A stretch of DNA of 21,120 bases, taken from positions 1-21,120 of the IMG/VR virus record IMGVR_UViG_3300045930_000185; one strand, given 5' to 3'. Each line of letters begins with the position of its first letter. Positions within the stretch are counted from its first letter, which is position 1. Shown one piece after another: positions 6,013 through 13,056 of this stretch. The translations under genes and the position numbers were made by a program. The notes beneath the pieces were generated by a model. The model did not search any database and had not been told where the DNA came from. It saw only the letters and a program-made list of their open reading frames with translations. This DNA is from a virus.

Positions 6013-7818
6013 TCATGCGGCGCCGACGGTGCGCGCGAGGTCCGAGACCTCGTCCTCGAGCGCGCGCCGTACCCGCACCTCGAGGTCGTCGGCGAGCTCG
6101 GCGGAGCTCTGGCCGGGTTGCTGGGTGATCTGGAAAACCGGAGCGAAGCGCACGCTCACGGAAGAGCCCCCGGGTGCCATGTCGCCGGCACGCGGACGAT
6201 CCGCGAAACTCGAAGCGACAGGCCCAACCTGGGCCTGGGCGCGTGACGTTACCGCGTTGTCGTTTGCTGCGAGCGTCACCGACCCGCGCGCGAGCCTGTC
6301 GATCGCACTGCCGACATCGATCGACTCGATGCCTCGCCTCAGTCCGAGCGAGATGAGGGTGCCCTTTTCCTCCATCGCCTTCGAAGGGCTGCCGAAGTTG
6401 AAGATCTTGCCAAGCTTGCCCATGATCGCCGCGCCGACGCGTCCCGCGACATCGGAGACCTTGGTGATACCCGCCTCGAGGCCGCTCACGAGGCCGTCGA
6501 TGATCCGCGGTCCCCACGTGGCTGCCGCGTCGATGACCTTGGAGGCCGCACTCCGAACGACATCGAAGGGCTTTTGGATGGCGTCCCCCAGGCGAAACAG
6601 CGCCGGGAGGATCTCGAGAACCAGCGTGGTGAGCTTGCCGAGCATCCCGACGATCATGCCGAGACGCTTCCCCCAACTCTCCGCCGCCTTTGCCACCTCG
6701 GGTTTGGCCAGGGCCGAGAGGAATCGGTCGAGCGATTCCCCCATCTTCGGGAGATCCTTGCTGAGCTCGCCGCCGAAGCCCTTGAAGAAGCGCTGGGCGA
6801 TCGGCGTCACCTTTTCGATGAGCTTGCCGATGAACTCGAACGCCTGCCCGAGACCGGTGGCAAGCCTGTCGATCGCCTGCTGCCCCTCTGGGCTCGTGAG
6901 GAATGCATCGAGCTTCGCGGCGATGGGCCCGATAGCTCGCTCGATTTGCGGGACCATCTGCTCACCGAGGGAGACCATGAGGTTCTGCCCTCGTGCCTTC
7001 AGGCGGCCGGCCATGCCCGTGAGCGTCGTGTCGGCGAAGCGTTTCCCTGCCTCTCCCAACACCTTCGAACCGGTCTTCTCTTGGACCGCTTGGAGGATGG
7101 CGGAGATCGCCGTGTCGGCGTCGATCTTCCCGCCCTCTTGCAGCTTCAGCACTTCGGCGTTGCTCGAGACGCCGAGCAGCTTCTGCATCTTCTGACGGAT
7201 GAGGTCGATCGAAACCCCAGCGTTCGCGAGCTGGTTCAGCTCGTCGCCCTGCAGGATTCCCGTCCCCTTGATCTGCGTTATCGCACGAATGGCGCCGGCG
7301 ACATCCTCGCCACCGGCACCGATGACGCGGAGGTCGGCACCCATTCGGATGATGTCGCTCGCGAGTTCGGGGTTGAACTGCGCCGCGAGAAGCTTCTTGA
7401 AGTTCCCCGTCGTGTCCTGGACGTCCATCCCGAACTCGACGGCGAGGTTTCGCGCGCGCTCGAATAGTTTCGCCCCGGACGCGCCGTGCTTCGCGAGCGC
7501 GTTGAACGCGAGCTCTGAGTTTTCAGCGAACGTCGTGAATTCGATGACGGTTGCGATCGCGCCCTTGCCGAGGTCCACGATCGCGCCGAGCGCGCGCGCG
7601 GCGCCGTCCGCAATGAGGCTGCCAATGGCCACGCCCTTCACCCCGAGACCGCCGAGCGACCTTCCGGTGCTAGTGCTCTGAGTCTCGAGCTTCTTGAATC
7701 CCTCGGTCGCAGGACGGACCTGCTTTCGCGTGAGCTTGTCGATCCCCGAACCGATGCGACTCAGCGGTCGACTCATCTTGTCGATGAGCTCGAGTACGAA
7801 ACGAGAGCGGTTAGCCAA
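6013..7818 (-). CDS. Tail tape measure protein (601 aa), TTG start
   Basis: The protein that sets tail length and is ejected first. It begins 'MANRSRFVLELIDKMSRPLS', the typical 'F.L..IDKMS.PL' opening of Mu-like tape measures. A tape-measure core follows with 'AFNALAKHGASGAKLF' and 'ITQIKGTGILQGDELNQLAN' (about residues 110-215), then Ala/Leu-rich helices and hydrophobic segments (about 395-455). The C-terminus has 'NFGSPSKAMEEKG' (474-486), a common tape measure ending motif, and a final helix. It starts with TTG at 7818, with GAGG 7 bases upstream and an 8-base overlap with the gpG gene; the first ATG (Met15) would cut a conserved part. By the usual ~0.15 nm per residue rule the tail would be near 90 nm. 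Confidence 0.92.
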   Translation of the reverse strand: MANRSRFVLELIDKMSRPLSRIGSGIDKLTRKQVRPATEGFKKLETQSTSTGRSLGGLGVKGVAIGSLIADGAARALGAIVDLGKGAIATVIEFTTFAENSELAFNALAKHGASGAKLFERARNLAVEFGMDVQDTTGNFKKLLAAQFNPELASDIIRMGADLRVIGAGGEDVAGAIRAITQIKGTGILQGDELNQLANAGVSIDLIRQKMQKLLGVSSNAEVLKLQEGGKIDADTAISAILQAVQEKTGSKVLGEAGKRFADTTLTGMAGRLKARGQNLMVSLGEQMVPQIERAIGPIAAKLDAFLTSPEGQQAIDRLATGLGQAFEFIGKLIEKVTPIAQRFFKGFGGELSKDLPKMGESLDRFLSALAKPEVAKAAESWGKRLGMIVGMLGKLTTLVLEILPALFRLGDAIQKPFDVVRSAASKVIDAAATWGPRIIDGLVSGLEAGITKVSDVAGRVGAAIMGKLGKIFNFGSPSKAMEEKGTLISLGLRRGIESIDVGSAIDRLARGSVTLAANDNAVTSRAQAQVGPVASSFADRPRAGDMAPGGSSVSVRFAPVFQITQQPGQSSAELADDLEVRVRRALEDEVSDLARTVGAA

Positions 7819-8230
7819 AGGTCTGCCTCAAAATCTCTTGAACGGATTCGTTGATGCGGTCGCCCCACGCCCTCGGCAGGACGCCCTCGGGAACCATCTT
7901 TCGCGCGACCATTCGCTTCGTGCCCTGCTGATGAAAGTCAGCGTAATCGACCGCCGGCGCGATCGTCACCGAGGTGCGCCCCATCTTCTCGACGTGCCAA
8001 CCACGGCGTAGCCTCGCCGTCTTTCCGACGAGGACCTGCCTGCCATCGGGGCGCTTCTTCCGCTCCCAACGCCGCCCGGCCGGATCCGTCTCGCTGCGAA
8101 ACCCATCCTGAACGAGGCCGAGCAATTCTTCGGCGACGCTCTTCGTGATGCGCCGCATGAGCACGGCGTCGCGGCCCACCTTGCGGCGGAGCTCGCGCAG
8201 TGCTCGGAGATCGGCCTTCAGTCGAATCAT
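7811..8230 (-). CDS. Phage virion morphogenesis / tail completion protein (Mu gpG-like)
   Basis: A 139-residue protein with a basic N-terminal helical part, then 'FRSETDPAGRRWERKKRPDG' (Asp-Pro-x-Gly-x-x-Trp at about 49-55), 'VGKTARLRRGW' (68-78) and 'VDYADFHQQG' (94-103). These are the hallmarks of the Mu gpG-like / phage_tail_S virion morphogenesis family. In Mu gene G follows F in the head cluster; here it lies between the chaperone and the tape measure, so it may act on the tail. ATG at 8230 overlaps the frameshifted chaperone's stop (ATGA). Confidence 0.87.
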   Translation of the reverse strand: MIRLKADLRALRELRRKVGRDAVLMRRITKSVAEELLGLVQDGFRSETDPAGRRWERKKRPDGRQVLVGKTARLRRGWHVEKMGRTSVTIAPAVDYADFHQQGTKRMVARKMVPEGVLPRAWGDRINESVQEILRQTFG

Positions 8231-8750
8231 CGGCGTCTACGTCCCGGTCTCTTCTTCGTGGCCCGCCTGAGCGCCTTGTCGTACGCGACGACCCAGCTCT
8301 TCAGGTAGCGGACATTGTCGTAGAATTCGGCGGTGTGCAGCGCGCCGACGTGCGCTTCCTCGGTCTCGGGCCTGTGCAAATAAGCGAAAAGCGCCCGCGC
8401 GGTTCCGTACAGGTACCGTCGCGAGCGCTGCCAGGCCTCTATCCTTTTTTTGCGATGATTTCGACTTCAGAGCCCGCGAGCTTTTCGAGCTCGAGCGCGA
8501 TCGCTGGCGGCGCAGCCGGGTACCGGTTGAATGCCTGCTCGAGCACGTCTGGGCCCGGCTCGACGAGCGCCTTCAGGCAGAGCTGCCGACTCCAAAGGAC
8601 GCCCTTCGAGCGGTCCTTCTGCATCTGCGCCTGAAACTCTTCGTAGTCGGTCTGATTCGGGCACTTGAACGCGAACTCTTTGCCAGAGAGCTTCGCGTAG
8701 ATGAGATCGCCGTGCTGGGCCTCGAGGCCCTTCTTCGTATCGTTGTCCAC
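8227..8750 (-). CDS. Tail assembly chaperone, long form produced by -1 frameshift
   Basis: Slipping back one base on the A7 run at 8445-8451 joins the first 102 residues to a 72-residue extension beginning RIEAWQRSRRYLYGTARALF and ending in 'RRATKKRPGRRRR'. The extended frame runs exactly to a TGA at 8227-8229, overlapping the next gene's ATG at 8230 (ATGA). The resulting 174-residue protein would be the GT-type chaperone that links the short chaperone to the tape measure. The extension has no start of its own. Known biology: most long-tailed phages frameshift here; Mu itself is reported to use a -2 shift. Here -1 is the visible option. Confidence 0.85.
8439..8750 (-). CDS. Tail assembly chaperone, short (zero-frame) form
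   Basis: A 103-residue, helical, charged protein ('QTDYEEFQAQMQKDRSKGV', 'LCLKALVEPGPDVLEQAFNR', 'AIALELEKLAGSEVEIIAKKG') of the gpG/gp41 type, which protects the tape measure protein during tail assembly. The start is GTG at 8750, behind an excellent Shine-Dalgarno (AGGGAGGTGA). The frame ends in Ala-Lys-Lys-Gly-stop, where the two Lys codons lie on an A7 run: a programmed frameshift site. It lies between the tube and the gpG-like and tape measure genes, the fixed place for such chaperones. Confidence 0.88.
   Translation of the reverse strand: MDNDTKKGLEAQHGDLIYAKLSGKEFAFKCPNQTDYEEFQAQMQKDRSKGVLWSRQLCLKALVEPGPDVLEQAFNRYPAAPPAIALELEKLAGSEVEIIAKKG
8445..8451 (-). promoter_or_regulatory. Ribosomal -1 frameshift slippery site (A AAA AAA)
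   Basis: Reads GC-AAAAAAA-GG on the minus strand, in the X XXY YYZ register relative to the zero frame (GCA AAA AAA GGA TAG). A stop follows two codons later in the zero frame. About 15 bases downstream is a possible stem: AGCGC (8425-8429) with GCGCT (8390-8394), and CGCG (8420-8423) with CGCG (8398-8401), with small bulges. The spacer is longer than usual, so the stem is uncertain; the heptamer is not. Confidence 0.85.
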
Positions 8751-8753
8751 CGT

Positions 8754-8763
8754 TCACCTCCCT
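8754..8763 (-). promoter_or_regulatory. Strong ribosome binding site of the tail chaperone
   Basis: AGGGAGGTGA on the minus strand, 3-6 bases before the GTG start at 8750. It is one of the closest matches to the anti-Shine-Dalgarno in this window and fixes the start where no ATG exists. High chaperone expression is expected. Confidence 0.75.
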
Positions 8764-8802
8764 TGGTTGATGGTGGGTTTTCACCGGCTATGGCCGGATG
8801 AA

Positions 8803-9267
8803 TCAAATTCGCTGGTTCCTGAACGGCTTCTTTCCGTCGAATGTGCGGTACAGGAACGAGATGGGGAACGACGTCTGGACGCCCTCGGGCCCGTCGCCCG
8901 GGTCTTCGTCCACGTCGAGAATGCGACACGAGACGAGCTCGCGCGTGATGCCTGGCTTGTTCGGCGCGATGTAGCGCACGACGATGTTGAAGATCATGTC
9001 GGAGAAACCATCTCCGAGGTGATTGATTAGGGCCTGCGCTTCCTCGACGTCGTCCGTCTCGAGCGAGCCCTCGCCGACTTGCATCTTGCCGCGTGTGCGC
9101 CCGAGCACCTCGGGCACCGAGGCCGTTTCCCCGATGATGCCCTCCTCGATGGGCTGCGAGTGCGTGACCTTGAAGGTCGTGAAGAGGCGGCGTCCGATGC
9201 GGATCTCGGTGCCGGATTGGCTGTACTTGAAGCCCCGCGTGTCGGGGTAGAGGGGATCAGTAGTCAT
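8803..9267 (-). CDS. Tail tube protein (Mu gpM-like)
   Basis: A 154-residue protein that should form the inner tube within the sheath. It is mostly beta with 'IRIGRRLFTTFKVTHSQPIE' near the start, 'TRGKMQVGEGSLETDDVEEA' in the middle and 'QTSFPISFLYRTFDGKKP' near the end. Length and placement directly after the sheath and before the chaperone are typical of contractile-tail tubes. A GAGGAG-like ribosome binding site lies 3 bases before the ATG. Confidence 0.87.
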   Translation of the reverse strand: MTTDPLYPDTRGFKYSQSGTEIRIGRRLFTTFKVTHSQPIEEGIIGETASVPEVLGRTRGKMQVGEGSLETDDVEEAQALINHLGDGFSDMIFNIVVRYIAPNKPGITRELVSCRILDVDEDPGDGPEGVQTSFPISFLYRTFDGKKPFRNQRI

Positions 9268-9274
9268 TGACTCC

Positions 9275-10714
9275 TCACGTCTGGACCGGCTGCGCGAGCA
9301 CGAAGCTGAAGGTCGTCGCGATGTTGTCCACGTAGGCGAGCGAAGTGATCGCCACTTGCGACAGCAGGAGACCCGTGGAGAGCATGTTGTTCGTGAGGTC
9401 GACCGTGTAGCTCACGGCAGTCACGTGACCCTGCTTTCCGCCGGCGTTCTTCGGCTGGCGCAGCAAAGCCCGTAGGCCTTCGTTCACATCGGTCTCGAGA
9501 TCGGCGGCGTCGCCTGGGTCGATGCGTCCCGTGCCATCGACGAGCGTGAAGAGCCCTTCGCCGATGAACTCCGTCTGCTTGCCGTAGACGAAGTTGCAGG
9601 CCGTATCCATCACGCGACGGTGTGGCCAGTAGCGGAAGTCGCTGCCCGACTGCGACTTCAGGTGTCCCTGGGTCGCGAAGAAGCCGACCTTGTTCGGCCA
9701 GGTCCGGAGCGTCGAAACCTTGATGTCGTTGAGACCGGCGTCTTGCAGGTAGCCGTCGTGCGTGATCGACTTCGCGCCAGGGATGGGCCCGCCGCGCACG
9801 CGCTTGAGATCCGTCGAGATGAGGCTCCGCGCCGCGAGGTAAGCGAACGCGCTGTTCACGCGACGTTGCGGCATCGACCAACCGGGGAAGGGCTTCGCGC
9901 TCGGGCCGACCCACCCGCCGTAGGAGCCGAGCACGCGAACGCCGACCTGCGAGGTGAAGCTCGTGAGGACGTTGGCCGTCGTGTCGTCACCCACGTCGCA
10001 CATGCCAGCCTTGTGGCGGAAGTTCGTGGACGCGAGCGCGGCGAGCTGAGTCTGAAGGCCGGCGAATTGCGTCGCAGCGGCAGACGCCGTTGCGTGCTTG
10101 CCGGCCGCGTCGACGTAGTCCCAATCGAGACCCGGCGCGGCGGCAAGGGCGGCGAACGCGGTACCGAGGTTGGTCGCGTTCCACATCGGCGCTGTGCTCG
10201 TCCAGGAATGCGTGGTGCCGACGACGTGCGTGCCCGACACGAACGTCGCGGTGATTCCGGTGTTCGGGATGACGAACGAGCCGCCCGACGGAATGATGAT
10301 GGTTTCGGACCAGGTTTCCTGGTTGTCGAGCGTGTAGCGGAACTTCCCGACGCCGAGTGCGCCGCCTCCCACGATTTCGATCCGAGCCTGGTAGTCGTCG
10401 TTGGGCGTGCCCGAGACGGTGACATCGGGACCCGAAGGACCGGCCTCGGTCACCGTCGAGTTCGAGCCAGCGACCGAGCAGGTCGTCTTCATGAACCGCA
10501 CGGGTCCGCCGACGTTCGCCAGCACAAAGGCCGCGTCCTCGACGGCCGGCCCCTGTCCCTCGGTCGCCACGAGATCGGGAACCCGGCTGTAGGTCTTCAG
10601 GACGTTCTCGGAGCCGCCGGAGCTGTAGCCGAGGAACAACGGGATCGACGTCGCGGGTACGACGACATTCGTCCCGAATTCGTTGATCGTGAAGGCTTGT
10701 GCCGGAATGGGCAT
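9275..10714 (-). CDS. Contractile tail sheath protein with an inserted beta module
   Basis: The 479-residue sheath subunit, which contracts to drive the tube through the host envelope. The N-terminal strand 'MPIPAQAFTINEFGTNVVVP' and the C-terminal conserved part ('GGWVGPSAKPFPGWSMPQRR', 'SLISTDLKRVRGG', 'NKVGFFATQGH', 'WPHRRVMDTACN') fit Mu gpL-like sheaths. Residues about 92-175 carry an extra module ('VTVSGTPNDDYQARIEI', 'KFRYTLDNQETWS', 'TGITATFVSGT') similar to that in the capsid protein. It precedes the tube gene, as in all contractile tails. The start is ATG at 10714, three bases after the upstream stop. Confidence 0.92.
   Translation of the reverse strand: MPIPAQAFTINEFGTNVVVPATSIPLFLGYSSGGSENVLKTYSRVPDLVATEGQGPAVEDAAFVLANVGGPVRFMKTTCSVAGSNSTVTEAGPSGPDVTVSGTPNDDYQARIEIVGGGALGVGKFRYTLDNQETWSETIIIPSGGSFVIPNTGITATFVSGTHVVGTTHSWTSTAPMWNATNLGTAFAALAAAPGLDWDYVDAAGKHATASAAATQFAGLQTQLAALASTNFRHKAGMCDVGDDTTANVLTSFTSQVGVRVLGSYGGWVGPSAKPFPGWSMPQRRVNSAFAYLAARSLISTDLKRVRGGPIPGAKSITHDGYLQDAGLNDIKVSTLRTWPNKVGFFATQGHLKSQSGSDFRYWPHRRVMDTACNFVYGKQTEFIGEGLFTLVDGTGRIDPGDAADLETDVNEGLRALLRQPKNAGGKQGHVTAVSYTVDLTNNMLSTGLLLSQVAITSLAYVDNIATTFSFVLAQPVQT
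10190..10441 (-). other. Ig-like/beta module in the sheath protein
   Basis: Residues about 92-175 of the sheath. Pattern: GTPNDDY, a strand pair around 'FRYTLDNQETWSETIIIP', then 'NTGITATFVSGT', then 'HSWTS'. A module with the same order of landmarks is inserted in the capsid protein. The strand '...DNQETWS' parallels the bacterial Ig-like 'S.DGGxTWS' motif. Confidence 0.65.
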
Positions 10715-10717
10715 CGA

Positions 10718-11164
10718 TCAGACTCCAGTGGTTTCGGCGCGCGCCTTCGCGCACGCCTTCGCGATGTGCTCGGGAACGCTCGTATCCGGGCAGCCGGGCG
10801 CGAGCGCTCGCTCGTGTGCGGGGACTGCCGGGTACTCGCCAGCGGCTGCGAGCGCGGCGTCGAAGTCGGCTTCGGACAGGCGGAAAGCTTTCGCAGGGTC
10901 CTGCTCGTCCTGGGCGTGCTTCGTCCAGCCGTGAAGCGTTGCGGCCTCGTAGTAGAAGCCTTTCGCGTGCGGCTCCACCCAAGGCTGCTTTTCGCTCGGC
11001 TCGAAGAGCAAGCCCTTACGGTGGGCCCACTCTCGAGGTGTGAGAAGATCGGCGCTTGCCGATGCGGCCGGTTGCACCGGAAGGATTTCGGCCCTGGTGG
11101 GCGCTGGCAGCGGCGGCAGTGCGCCCGCCTCCGCGTCGCTTTCAGAACTTCGATTGCGAGGCAT
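10718..11164 (-). CDS. Hypothetical protein in the Mu gp38 position (148 aa)
   Basis: Starts MPRNRSSESDAEAGALPPLP, with a disordered, acidic and proline-rich N-terminus, then 'LTPREWAHRKGLL' and a helical segment 'FRLSEADFDAALAAAGEYP', and ends 'HIAKACAKARAETTGV'. I know no function. ATG at 11164 was chosen because GGGAG lies about 4 bases upstream and the previous gene stops at 11176; longer open frame upstream overlaps that gene. Position just before the sheath gene matches Mu gp38. Confidence 0.75.
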   Translation of the reverse strand: MPRNRSSESDAEAGALPPLPAPTRAEILPVQPAASASADLLTPREWAHRKGLLFEPSEKQPWVEPHAKGFYYEAATLHGWTKHAQDEQDPAKAFRLSEADFDAALAAAGEYPAVPAHERALAPGCPDTSVPEHIAKACAKARAETTGV

Positions 11165-11175
11165 GATTCTCCCTG

Positions 11176-11742
11176 TCACGTGAACGTGTTGTCGAGCTTG
11201 CAGGTCTCCTGCTGCCCGGTGAGCCGCACGAGCTTGCGGGTCTCGTAGATGACCGGCAGATTGAATCCGATCGTCAACATCACCGCTTGACCGGTGACGC
11301 CGTACGACGCTCGTTCTTCTTCCTGAGTGATCCAGCGCTCGAGCTCGTAGACGACGTCGTGCGCGAACATTCGGAACGTCGCGCTGATAACCGCTTCGAG
11401 GAGCTCCTCGACTTCGTCGATCGCTGACGGCTCTTCCTTCTTGTCGCCTGCGATGCAGATCACCATCACGCGCGGCTGCCGTCGCACACACTCGAATTGA
11501 CGCGTATCGACGTTCGGTTGCGTGAGGCTCGCTTCCGGCCCGGGCTCGATGGGACCCGCCGAGCCCGCGACCTTCTTCCCTCCCGGTTGCCCAGCCTCCG
11601 CGATCGGCCCACCCACGGGGATGAAGCAGACGCGGCGGCCGCTCTGATGGTTCTGGGCTGCGAGGCGCCCGAAGACGAACTTCACCGAAGGATCAGCGAG
11701 GGCATCGAAAATCTTCTGACAGTTCGCGCGGAGCTTCGCCAC
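11176..11742 (-). CDS. Probable tail terminator / Mu gp37-position protein
   Basis: A 188-residue protein, 'MAKLRANCQKIFDAL' at the start, with 'VRRQPRVMVICIAGDKKEE', 'IDEVEELLEAVISATFRMFA' and a final beta part 'GQAVMLTIGFNLPVIYETRK'. This alternation (N-terminal helix, central strands with a Gln-Pro-x-Val pattern, a charged helix pair, then a strand) resembles tail-terminator and minor tail proteins that cap the sheath and tube. It lies exactly where Mu gp37 does. The start is GTG at 11742, just after the connector stop. Family membership is inferred from layout and context, not a clear motif. Confidence 0.7.
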   Translation of the reverse strand: MAKLRANCQKIFDALADPSVKFVFGRLAAQNHQSGRRVCFIPVGGPIAEAGQPGGKKVAGSAGPIEPGPEASLTQPNVDTRQFECVRRQPRVMVICIAGDKKEEPSAIDEVEELLEAVISATFRMFAHDVVYELERWITQEEERASYGVTGQAVMLTIGFNLPVIYETRKLVRLTGQQETCKLDNTFT

Positions 11743-11746
11743 CTCT

Positions 11747-12484
11747 TCACCACTCGATCGGAGGGTCGCTCGCTACTGCGAAGGCGCGCTCTTCGACTTC
11801 GGGTGTCGCGTCCACGATGCCCGGCGGCACGATGGTCCCCTTCGAGACGCCGATGAGCCACTTGAGCGCGTTCTTGTGGCCCGCGTCGATGATGTCGTCA
11901 GGGCCGAGCGGTTGTCGCCCTCGAGCGCTCAGCAAGTGATAGACGGCGAGCCTCGCGCCGTGAAGCCGTACATCGGGGCCCCACTTCGCGAGCGGAAGCG
12001 TGAAACCGCCCCCGAGGTACCCGTCCATCTCCGTCGAAGCGACGATGCAAAACTCGGCGAGGGCGTTGTCGTCCAGGTCATCGAGCGCGCCTGCCTGAAT
12101 GCCGAGCCCGCGCACGTGCCGCGGTTCGGCGTAGAGGACATGGGCCGTTCCGACGACCTGGAACGTGAACGAGGGCGAGCCAGAGCCCTCAATCGTCCAC
12201 GAGACCCGCACGTAGCGGTCGAGGTCGCCGAAGTGCTTTTGGACCTTGAGCTGCCCCGTCGATGTCACGGGCGGGAAGCTCCCGACGACGCGAAAGCCCG
12301 CCCCGCTCTGCTCGCTCGTCTCGAGCGTGACCGTCAGAAGCGCATCGGCGCCGACGGGCGTCACCGAAACGAGAAGCTCGAGCTCGGCGCCTGTGCGCAG
12401 CACGCCGATGTCGATGGCCGAACCGAACCCACTCGCATCCCGAGCCAGACTCGGGGCCGGCTCGATGTCGAGCGGGTTTGCCAC
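11747..12484 (-). CDS. Head-tail connector, DUF1320 (Mu gp36-like) fused to an N-terminal beta domain
   Basis: The C-terminal part (residues about 119-225) matches DUF1320: 'EFCIVASTEMDGYLGGGFTLPL', 'LHGARLAVYHLL' and 'NALKWLIGVSKG', the family's key Asp-Gly-Tyr-Leu and Ala-Leu-Lys-Trp-Leu patterns. These proteins act at the head-tail junction. The first 118 residues are a separate beta domain ('LLVSVTPVGADALLTVTLET', 'GFRVVGSFPP', 'YVRVSWTIEG') that in many phages is a stand-alone small gene. The start is GTG at 12484; the previous TAA stop is only 3 bases upstream, so little else fits. Position after gp35-like genes and before the terminator agrees with Mu order. Confidence 0.85.
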   Translation of the reverse strand: MANPLDIEPAPSLARDASGFGSAIDIGVLRTGAELELLVSVTPVGADALLTVTLETSEQSGAGFRVVGSFPPVTSTGQLKVQKHFGDLDRYVRVSWTIEGSGSPSFTFQVVGTAHVLYAEPRHVRGLGIQAGALDDLDDNALAEFCIVASTEMDGYLGGGFTLPLAKWGPDVRLHGARLAVYHLLSARGRQPLGPDDIIDAGHKNALKWLIGVSKGTIVPPGIVDATPEVEERAFAVASDPPIEW

Positions 12485-12487
12485 GGC

Positions 12488-13036
12488 TTACGCCGCCTTG
12501 GCGCGCGGAACGAACTTCACTTCGACGTGCGCGAGACGAACGGGGTCATTCGCGTGCGTGCCGGGAACGAGCTGGATGTTCAGGAAGGAGGCGGCGTCCG
12601 GGATGTCGGCGGCAGAGATCACAGCCGTGATCTTATGGAAGGTCTCCGACGGCACCGAGTCGGTCGCGGTGTCGGTGACCTGCGCGCCGCCGTCCCAGCT
12701 CGTGAGAACTGAGAATGTCGCGGCCTCGATACCGCCGCCGCCGGCGTTGTCGGTGCGCACCCAGAGTTCGACGAGCACGTCGTCCCTGCCATCGAAGTCA
12801 TCGGGTAGGGTCTTCGTTGCTTGGATGATCGTCTGATTCGTCGCGATCCACGTGAGCGACATGATCTCGCTCGTGGCTTCGGCTCCGAGAACAGGCGCCG
12901 TGTTCGACGAGAATAGGCCGCCATTCGCGGTGGTGTCCCCTACCGCTCCCGCGGAAGAGACGATACGGAAGTCGTTCAGCGAGAACCCGACCGGCTTGCG
13001 GAATTCGTAGTAGTGGCCCTTGGTAGCTTGCGGCAT
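12488..13036 (-). CDS. Beta-rich virion protein (182 aa), family unknown
   Basis: Begins MPQATKGHYYEFRKPVGFSL and is predicted almost all beta ('ILTSWDGGA'-like strand pairs, 'DDVLVELWVRTDNAGGGG', 'LNIQLVPGTHANDPVRLAHV'). It looks like a jelly-roll or carbohydrate-binding-like sandwich, as in decoration or collar proteins, but I do not recognise a family. ATG at 13036 was chosen because GGAG lies 4 bases upstream and the previous gene ends at 13057; the open frame extends to 13240 but that stretch is arginine-rich and overlaps the previous gene. Mu has no clear counterpart here, so it may be an added decoration protein. Confidence 0.75.
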   Translation of the reverse strand: MPQATKGHYYEFRKPVGFSLNDFRIVSSAGAVGDTTANGGLFSSNTAPVLGAEATSEIMSLTWIATNQTIIQATKTLPDDFDGRDDVLVELWVRTDNAGGGGIEAATFSVLTSWDGGAQVTDTATDSVPSETFHKITAVISAADIPDAASFLNIQLVPGTHANDPVRLAHVEVKFVPRAKAA

Positions 13037-13056
13037 GGTGCTCCGTTGGCTCGCGC

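Noticed and set aside
5786-6676. A 296-codon minus-strand frame overlapping the tape measure gene
   Set aside because: It uses another frame of the same strand, is rich in Arg/His/Gly, and would overlap two supported genes almost entirely.
8445-8451. T7 run on the plus strand as a Rho-independent terminator
   Set aside because: All genes run on the minus strand, where it is A7 inside the chaperone gene; no stem precedes it on the plus strand with a matching transcript.
9620-11248. A 542-codon open frame on the plus strand opposite the sheath gene
   Set aside because: It lies wholly opposite well-recognised minus-strand genes, is rich in Arg/Gly/Ala as expected for an antisense frame of GC-rich codons, and has no recognisable motif.
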